This document shows positions 57,648 through 64,000 of a stretch of 64,000 nt of DNA, piece after piece. How positions within the stretch are numbered: the stretch's first letter is position 1; each line of letters opens with the position of its first letter. The position numbers were made by a program, and so were the translations under genes. This stretch comes from Amaurobius ferox (Eukaryota > Arthropoda > Arachnida > Araneae > Amaurobiidae), in the NCBI GenBank assembly GCA_951213105.1, contig OX578152.1:75138680-75202679 (forward strand). The letters are read 5' to 3'. The notes under the pieces are model-generated. The model saw only the letters and a list, made by a program, of their open reading frames with translations. It was not told where the DNA came from and did no database searches.

Positions 57648-60600
57648 TTATTCTCCATAACCGCCCATAATGGCACGAATTTTAGACAGGTGATTAACGT
57701 CAGAATATTCTTTTTTCATACTTACAACTTCAGGAATGTCAAATTTCTGCAATACATGATCGACAAAACAGAACAAATTTTGGCTGTCGTCTTCCCAACG
57801 ATCCCCCATTTCAATTTCACCTTCGCACATGGGAAACTGTTCTGAGGTCCTTTGATTATCACGAACAGCTATTTCCTTTAAGTCGTCAGAAAAAGTCACA
57901 TTCAATATTCTGTTTTTAGAATGTTTCAGAACTAGTTGGTATATTCCTACAATGACTGATGAAACAATTATGAGACCAGCTAGTCCAAAACACCATCCTC
58001 TTATGGGTGAACTTCGAATGACAGCGGGTAGAATGGTATGGAAATTCTCGATATTGGATGCTTCTCTTAGGCTTCGCACATTTCGATGATTAGCAATGTC
58101 ACTAAACTTATTCCGCTTTTTTTTCTCCTTCAAGCTTATTATTGAATTGAGAAACTTCTTTAATTGTTTTAAAGATGCTGATTTAACCTGGTCACTGCTT
58201 TGTTTGATTCTGTTGTTTACAGGTAAAGATTCTAAATCAAAGTACTCTGCATTCTCAGAAATTCTTTCAGTATGCAATGCCGAATTGTTATCACCTGACT
58301 CCACAGCGTAAGCAGCGCGTGCTGATTTCAGCTGCATATTATCATAGCTAATTGAAGAACTTGCTGCATCAGGTGGTCCATCCGGGTTCTTTTCTGTATC
58401 TTCTCGCTCTTTGATATTTAATAGGAGTTCATTTTCTTGAATTAGTGGAATCTGACTATTTACTTCCAAATCAGCTAGAGCATTTACATTTTTACTATAT
58501 GCATCACCATTATCTCCATTACCGTTATTTGCCTTTTGATCTATTTCTTGGGACAATATTGAAGTTTCCTGTTCTGTAGATGAATAAATGTTCGCTGATT
58601 CTAAATACGGGGTTGTCATTCTAATTTTTACTTCTGAATTCCTTGGTGCTCCAGAATGCGTGATACTCGACTCATACTCATCTTCTACAAATTTCTTATT
58701 TCCTTTCAAAGCAGGTATTTCTCCGGTATCTGGGTATTCAAAGGAGGACGAATAAGCTAAGTTACTTTCAGTTTTCCCAGTGTCGAATTCGTAAGTATTC
58801 GTTGTTTCGCCTTCTGGTTCATCATATTCCTGCTCTTTGCTACTTTTGCCAATCCTGTCGCCGTTTGCATTCAATAACCTATCTGATTCTAAAATCATTT
58901 CGGTACTATAAACATCATCTGTAACGATTGGTGTCGACTTCCTCACTTTACTCAAATCTGGACGCGTATTCACAGATTTAAAATTTGAATGATCATACTG
59001 CTTTACTTTTGGGAAACTTTGTAACGCAGGTGCTTTACCTTTCTTTTTTCTGGGTACTTTGTGAGTTCCTATGGATGTTGAAGTTTCAGAAGTCAAATGT
59101 TGTTGATCGTCATATTCATATTCGTCTTCACCATTTCGTCGATTTCCTTTAGAATTATCAAAATTATCATCAGCGCTATAATTATCGTCCGTAAAAACCG
59201 GAGTGGTCTTTCGCAGTTTACTTAAATCTGCGCGAGTGTTTACGGTTTTAAAACTTAGATGATCATGTTGTTTTATTTTTGAAAAACTTTGCAGCGCAGG
59301 TGTTTTACCTTTCTTTTTTCTGGGTACTTTGGGTGTTTCTGCAGATGTTGAAAGTTCAGAAGTCAAAGGTGATGGGTCGTCATATTCATATTCGTCTTCA
59401 CCATTTCGGCGACTTCCTTTTAAATTATCAAAATTATCATCAGTGCTATAATTATCGTCCGTCAAAATAGAAGTCGTCTTTTTCACTTTACTTACATCTG
59501 CGCGATTATTTACGGTTTTGAAACTTGGATGATCATATTGTTTTATTTTTGAAAAACTTTGCAACGCAGATGTTTTCCCTTTCTTTTTTCTGAGTGCTTT
59601 GTGCTTATCTGCGGATGTCGAAATTTCAGAAGTCAGAGGTGATAGGTCCTCATATTCGTATTCATCTTCACCATGTCGCCGAATTCCTTTCGAGTTATCA
59701 AAATTATCATCAGTGCTATAATTATCCTCTAAGAAAATAGGAGTCGGCTTCCACATTTTACTCAAATTTGTGTGCGGGTGTATAGACTTAAATTTCGAAT
59801 GATGATATTGCTTTACCTTTGGGAAACTTTGTAACACAGGTGTTTTACCTTTCTTTTTTCTGGGTGCTTTGTGAGTTCCTATGGATGTTGAAATTTCATA
59901 TGTCAAGGGTGGTTTATCGTCATATTCATATTCGTCTTCATCATTTCGCAGATTTCCTTTTGAGTTGTCAAAATTATCATCACTGATATAATTATCATCT
60001 GTGAAAGTAGGAGTCGCCTTGCTCATTTTACTCAAATCTGGACGCGCGTTTACATCCTTATATTTTGAGTGATCATATTGTTTTACTTTTGGAAAACTTT
60101 GCAACGCGGGTGTTTTCCCTTTAGGTTTCCTAAGTACTTTATGGGATTTTGTGGTTGTTGAGATTTCGGAAGTCGCAGGAATCAGATCTTCATACTCATC
60201 TTCACCAATAAGCAGATTTCCTTTTGAACTTTCAAAACTATCATCAATGCTATAATTATCCTCGGTAAAAATAGGTGTAGTTTTCCGTATTTTATTTGAA
60301 GCTCTGGAAGCACCTACAGTCTTAAAATTTGATTTATGATATTGTTTTACTTTTGGAAAGTTTTGTAATTCAGCTATTTCTTCTTTCTGTTTTCTGGGTA
60401 CTTTGTGAATTTCTGCGGCTGTTGAAATATCAGAAGCCAAAGATGATTGATCCGCATATTCGTATTCCTCTTCATCATGTTCATCATGTCGACGATTTCC
60501 TTTTGAATTATCAAAATTGTTCTTTGATTTATCAGAAAGAAAAGCAGTTTCGGAAGTTTGTTTTAAACTATCGAAAGGCGTGTTGGCTCTTACTGCTTGT

Positions 60601-63600
60601 CTTGAATTTTGATAAGACTTGGAATCAGCTTCATAATCGGAATCATTATTGCTTTCATTGAAATTTACAGGTGACTCAGATGATTTTTCACTTCTTACTG
60701 CAATCTTAAAATTAACTAATGAATTTTTGATCGTTGATTGCAAATCATAATCATATTCTTTATTATGCTTTCTATATTTTAGATTTTTATGCTTTGAATT
60801 CTCTCTTTTCGAAAGTGCACTTTCTTCAGATTTAAATGTTGTTTCCAGATATTGATCATCTGTATTAATTTCTTGCGTTTGAAAACTAGTTTGATTTAAT
60901 GTTTGCTCATAATCATAATCTTCACTTGGATCGTACTTAACTTCTCTAGAAACCTTTGATACCTTTTTGGGTTCGAATCTTGTTTCAAGATTATGTGCCC
61001 CAATAGAAGAAGACGCTGTTGTCATCTCCGTACTTAAATGGATCAAAGAAGATGAACTATTTGTCGATTGATTTTGAATTGCTGATCTTTGTTGCATATA
61101 CGGCACTGTGGGTGTATCAGAAAATAAAGAATTATTTTCAAAATAGTTATCTTCAGTAGCTAGTGAAAAGATAGACCTTGGAACGCCGATATTCGATTGG
61201 TTTGAACTAGAATTAAAATTTAAGTTCAATGATGTCGAGGACACTGACCTTAAAATTACATCTGGTAAGTTTGGTAAAAATGAGCTAACAGATCTCATGT
61301 AACCAGAATCTTCTGAAGCCGTTAAAGATGAAGCAAGAATTTCATTTTCATTTCCATCTGAACTCGATAAATATAATGTGGAACTCAAAAGCTCTTTTAT
61401 AGAAACAGCTGCATGTTTAGTGCGATCATTAGAAACTGATTTGACGGATTTCTTTAAAGCATCTGTATAAGACATGGGAGTTTCCTCATTCGATTCAGTG
61501 AAATTAGAGGAATCACTATCACTTACGGAATTTGAACTATTATCTAAAACTTTTGAACTGCTTTCTGAGCTGCTGACAGAAAAATCGCTACCGATATTAG
61601 ACGGATAAAACTGAGTAGTATCTGGGGCTGATGTAAATATGTCTCTTTCAAAGTTTCTATTGCCTTTGAATCTTAAAATATTCTCATTGATGTCAATTTC
61701 ATTCACAGATCTTGAATCTTCAGAACTATCAGATAAATCATCTGCAATTATAGAACTTTTTGTTTCAGAAATTAAAGTATTTTCCTCTAAATTTTCTGTA
61801 GATGTGTCAGTTTTAAAAGTATTTGCGATTTGTTTTGCTGATCTGTCTTTAATCATCTGCCGTTTCTCTTTAGTTGAAAATTCAAAGTTAAGGATAGTAG
61901 AATGTTCTTCAGATGTAAAACTGTCATTGTTACTTTCATTATCTTCGTCGCTAGCATTTTCTTCATCTCCAATCAATTGCTCCGACAAGCTCCTTACTTT
62001 TTGATCTGCAGAGGAAACTGGTTCATCCGTCAAAACTTCTGCTTCGGTACTGTAGGTAAACTCATTATCTGTAGTCATCAAGTCACTAGTATCAGAACCA
62101 GTATCATTTATTGTGTTGCTTTCAGATGTAACAGAGCTATCACGCTTAGCATACTCTGTTAAGTTATCTGTTCCATCATCCTCATTGAAATCAAATGAGC
62201 TATCAGTAATAATTTCAGTTCCTCCAGAGGTAGAATGCAGATCCCTTTGTAATATTTCCTTTGAATGCACGAAATTACTATCACCAACATTATCAAAATA
62301 TTTTGCTGTGTTCATATCTGATTCAAAAGCTATCTCCCGTCTGTCATACTTAGTTCCTTTCTCTAAGCTATCATCATCAGTTGAATTATCGGTAATACTT
62401 TCGGTGTCATCAAAAATAAAATCTGGAGTCGCAAAGAGTTTTCGACAGTTCTCACTTAGGTTAAACTTCAACACTTCGCTAATGTTCATATAATTGCTTA
62501 GTTCTATATCACCTCTTTCTGCTTCATTACATAATCTTTCAATTTCTAACCTATCTAAAGGCAGTCCACTTCCTGTTGCCAATTTTACTGAAGAATGTGG
62601 AGTTGTGTAAGAGTCAGAATTACGTAATGAAATAATAGAACTACGTTTTACCCTTTCTGAATGGAAGTTATTTAACACAAAATCTTTGATGTCATACAAG
62701 ATGTTTTTACTCCGTTTCGAAAATCCAGATCTCTTACCTTCAAATGACTCCGATTTTATTTTATTTCCTCTCTCTGACTTCCTTTGAAGGTCATTTGCTT
62801 CAGGAGTGCGTTTTCGTTTATTATTTGGAAAGTGTTTGATGATGAAATCTTTGACTTCATATAAGATGTCATCATTGGTATTTTTTAAACCTCTTCCTAT
62901 TCCTCTCAGAAAGCGAATTTTGCGACTGTTAGAAGTTCCACTGCGTTTCGGCGTTATAATTATATTATTCGGCGTTTTAGCATGATAATTTCTGTGAAGT
63001 CCTACCTTCCTCTTAGATTTTGTGTTTTTCAATGCATTTCTGTCAAATCTCTCGGAAGTATTTGTTTTCAAAATCTTTCCCGCTTCCAGAGGTTTGGTAG
63101 ACACCGTTGAATAACTCCCAATTGCGTGAATATTTATTCCACCCTCTTTAACATTTTCCGTTCCCGATTTATTGTTATGGATTTCTTTAGAAGGCAATTT
63201 TCCTTTCACTTTATTGGATATTGAAAGGTGTTCCAATTTCGTATTCTCATTAGGGGTATTTTCCAGGGGCAAATATCGAGCTTTATGTGTTTTCAAAGTA
63301 TCATTATTGTTTGTAATATTTTTATGCATATTGATTCTTTTATTCTTAGCTGCTCCTTGGTGAGGTTTGTGATTTTTTGGTGCATGAGTTGCATTTTTTA
63401 AAATTCTTATTTTGCCTTTAGCTTTTGGAACTTTTCCGAATTGTTTCGTCCACTTAGAGTTATCTAATTTTTTATAGTCATCGTCCATTTGCTTATTTTT
63501 GAAGTTTTCCTTGGGTTTCTTTCTGTTGTAGAGATCGTTGTTGGATTTCACTTTCGATGCAGATCCGACACTAGAGGGCTTGACTTTTTTTCTGTTTCCT

Positions 63601-63998
63601 TTCATTTTCTGGTTTTTGTTAGTTTTCAAATTGGGCTTATTTTTATTTCGAGGATTGAAACTGGTAGGGCGCGCTTTTTTCATTTTCTTACTCTTCGTTT
63701 TGTTTACCATATTTTTTCGAATCGTCCTTAAGCTGTTTGCCACCTTCATACCTTTTATCATGCGAATTCTTATTTCTGTCACGGAAATCGCTCTTTTTCA
63801 TCTTCTTCTGCATTTTTGGGAGAACACCGGGAAATACAGTAGTTAATTTCTTAATAACATTAGTAGTCTCCTTCCAAGCAACTATTGATCTGTCCTTCTC
63901 ACTCCTTTTAACATCATAAGAATTATCTATATTTGTCTTTCGATTGCCTTTTAGCTTTCGTTTTCTGCCACATTTCTTCAGCGATTTGTTTATCCTGA
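57648..63998 (-). CDS. Very large single-pass membrane protein with disordered repeat ectodomain, 5' partial, one frame break
   Basis: I do not recognise this gene. One frame of 2,044 codons runs from GTG 63782 to 57648. GTG is not a credible start: the neighbouring frame is open from the window edge to a stop at 63688-63690 and has the same Lys-rich character, so the coding sequence comes from outside the window and changes frame, most simply by one extra A in the A6 run at 63712-63717. Numbering from 63782: Lys/Arg-rich to 300; two similar helix-plus-basic segments at 306-325 and 361-380; a small two-Cys segment at 407-455; an acidic Ser/Thr-rich region to about 1100; six 90-residue repeats at about 1116-1633; LKQLKKFLNSII near 1870 and NVRSL near 1900; membrane span from Trp1930; cytosolic tail ending RAIMGGYGE. 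The last 200 residues are paralogous to the protein at 16159-18831. A signal peptide is expected upstream. Confidence 0.75.
58885..60435 (-). repeat. Coding tandem repeat, 270-bp (90-residue) period, six units
   Basis: The DNA word CTTTCTTTTTTCTGGG recurs near 59040, 59310, 59580 and 59850, and diverged forms near 60120 and 60390. Each protein unit has a basic part (VPRKKKGKTPALQSFPKVKQ), a linker, DDNYSTDDNFDNSKG and an acidic Tyr pair (GEDEYEYDD). The frame is kept throughout; the units differ by substitutions rather than indels, and the first unit is the most divergent. Confidence 0.95.
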
Positions 63999-64000
63999 GA

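Noticed and set aside
59279..62493. Plus-strand frames of 60-126 codons across the large gene (for example 61639-62004, 62113-62493)
   Set aside because: They are antisense shadows of the minus-strand gene, whose frame and repeats explain the composition.

Overview
The window looks like nuclear DNA of an arthropod, most likely a chelicerate such as a spider. It is AT-rich, has long introns packed with transposable elements, and carries animal splice and polyadenylation signals. It also holds an XK-related membrane protein, a Penelope-like reverse transcriptase, Tc1/mariner remnants, and tRNA- and 5S-derived SINE sequences. The species is an inference; no marker gene is present.

Three cellular genes can be supported. 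(1) 16159-18831 (+) is a single-exon gene for an 890-residue, mostly disordered protein with an N-terminal signal sequence and one membrane span near its C-terminus. (2) An XK-related (XKR) gene on + has coding exons at 21161-21534, 41794-41999 and 45742-46436; its first intron is about 20.3 kb. (3) 57648 to the right edge (-) is a very long open frame (2,044 codons plus about 95 more in a neighbouring frame) for a second disordered, single-span protein with six 90-residue repeats. Genes 1 and 3 share about 200 C-terminal residues (a juxtamembrane motif, the membrane span and the cytosolic tail), so they are diverged paralogues of a family I do not recognise. This is the best candidate here for something undescribed.

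Layout. 1-1980: Penelope-like RT, open to the left edge. 2.0-16.1 kb: mobile-element debris (mariner fragments, three Helentron-like 'family B' elements, a TA-flanked long-TIR element nested in another repeat, a broken non-LTR ORF1). 16.2-18.8 kb: gene 1. 19.5-22.7 kb: Helentron-like elements around XKR exon 1. 22.7-38.3 kb: Helentron-like 'family A' copies and a near-perfect 5,333-bp tandem duplication. 38.6-41.8 kb: a Tc1 pseudogene and an inverted pair of family C repeats. 41.8-46.5 kb: XKR exons 2 and 3. 46.6-50.4 kb: more family A. 50.8-55.2 kb: SINE-rich zone, including a 5S rRNA/tRNA chimera. 55.2-57.6 kb: AT-rich, with a 66-bp near-perfect palindrome. 57.6-64.0 kb: gene 3.

The dominant repeats (families A and B) have 12-14-bp subterminal inverted repeats, a CA/GT or GTCT microsatellite after the 5' end, a short 3' hairpin, and T-run insertion sites. 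I read these as non-autonomous Helentrons (HINE/DINE-1-like). Recombination between family A copies explains the tandem duplication, whose crossover can be placed within 24 bp.
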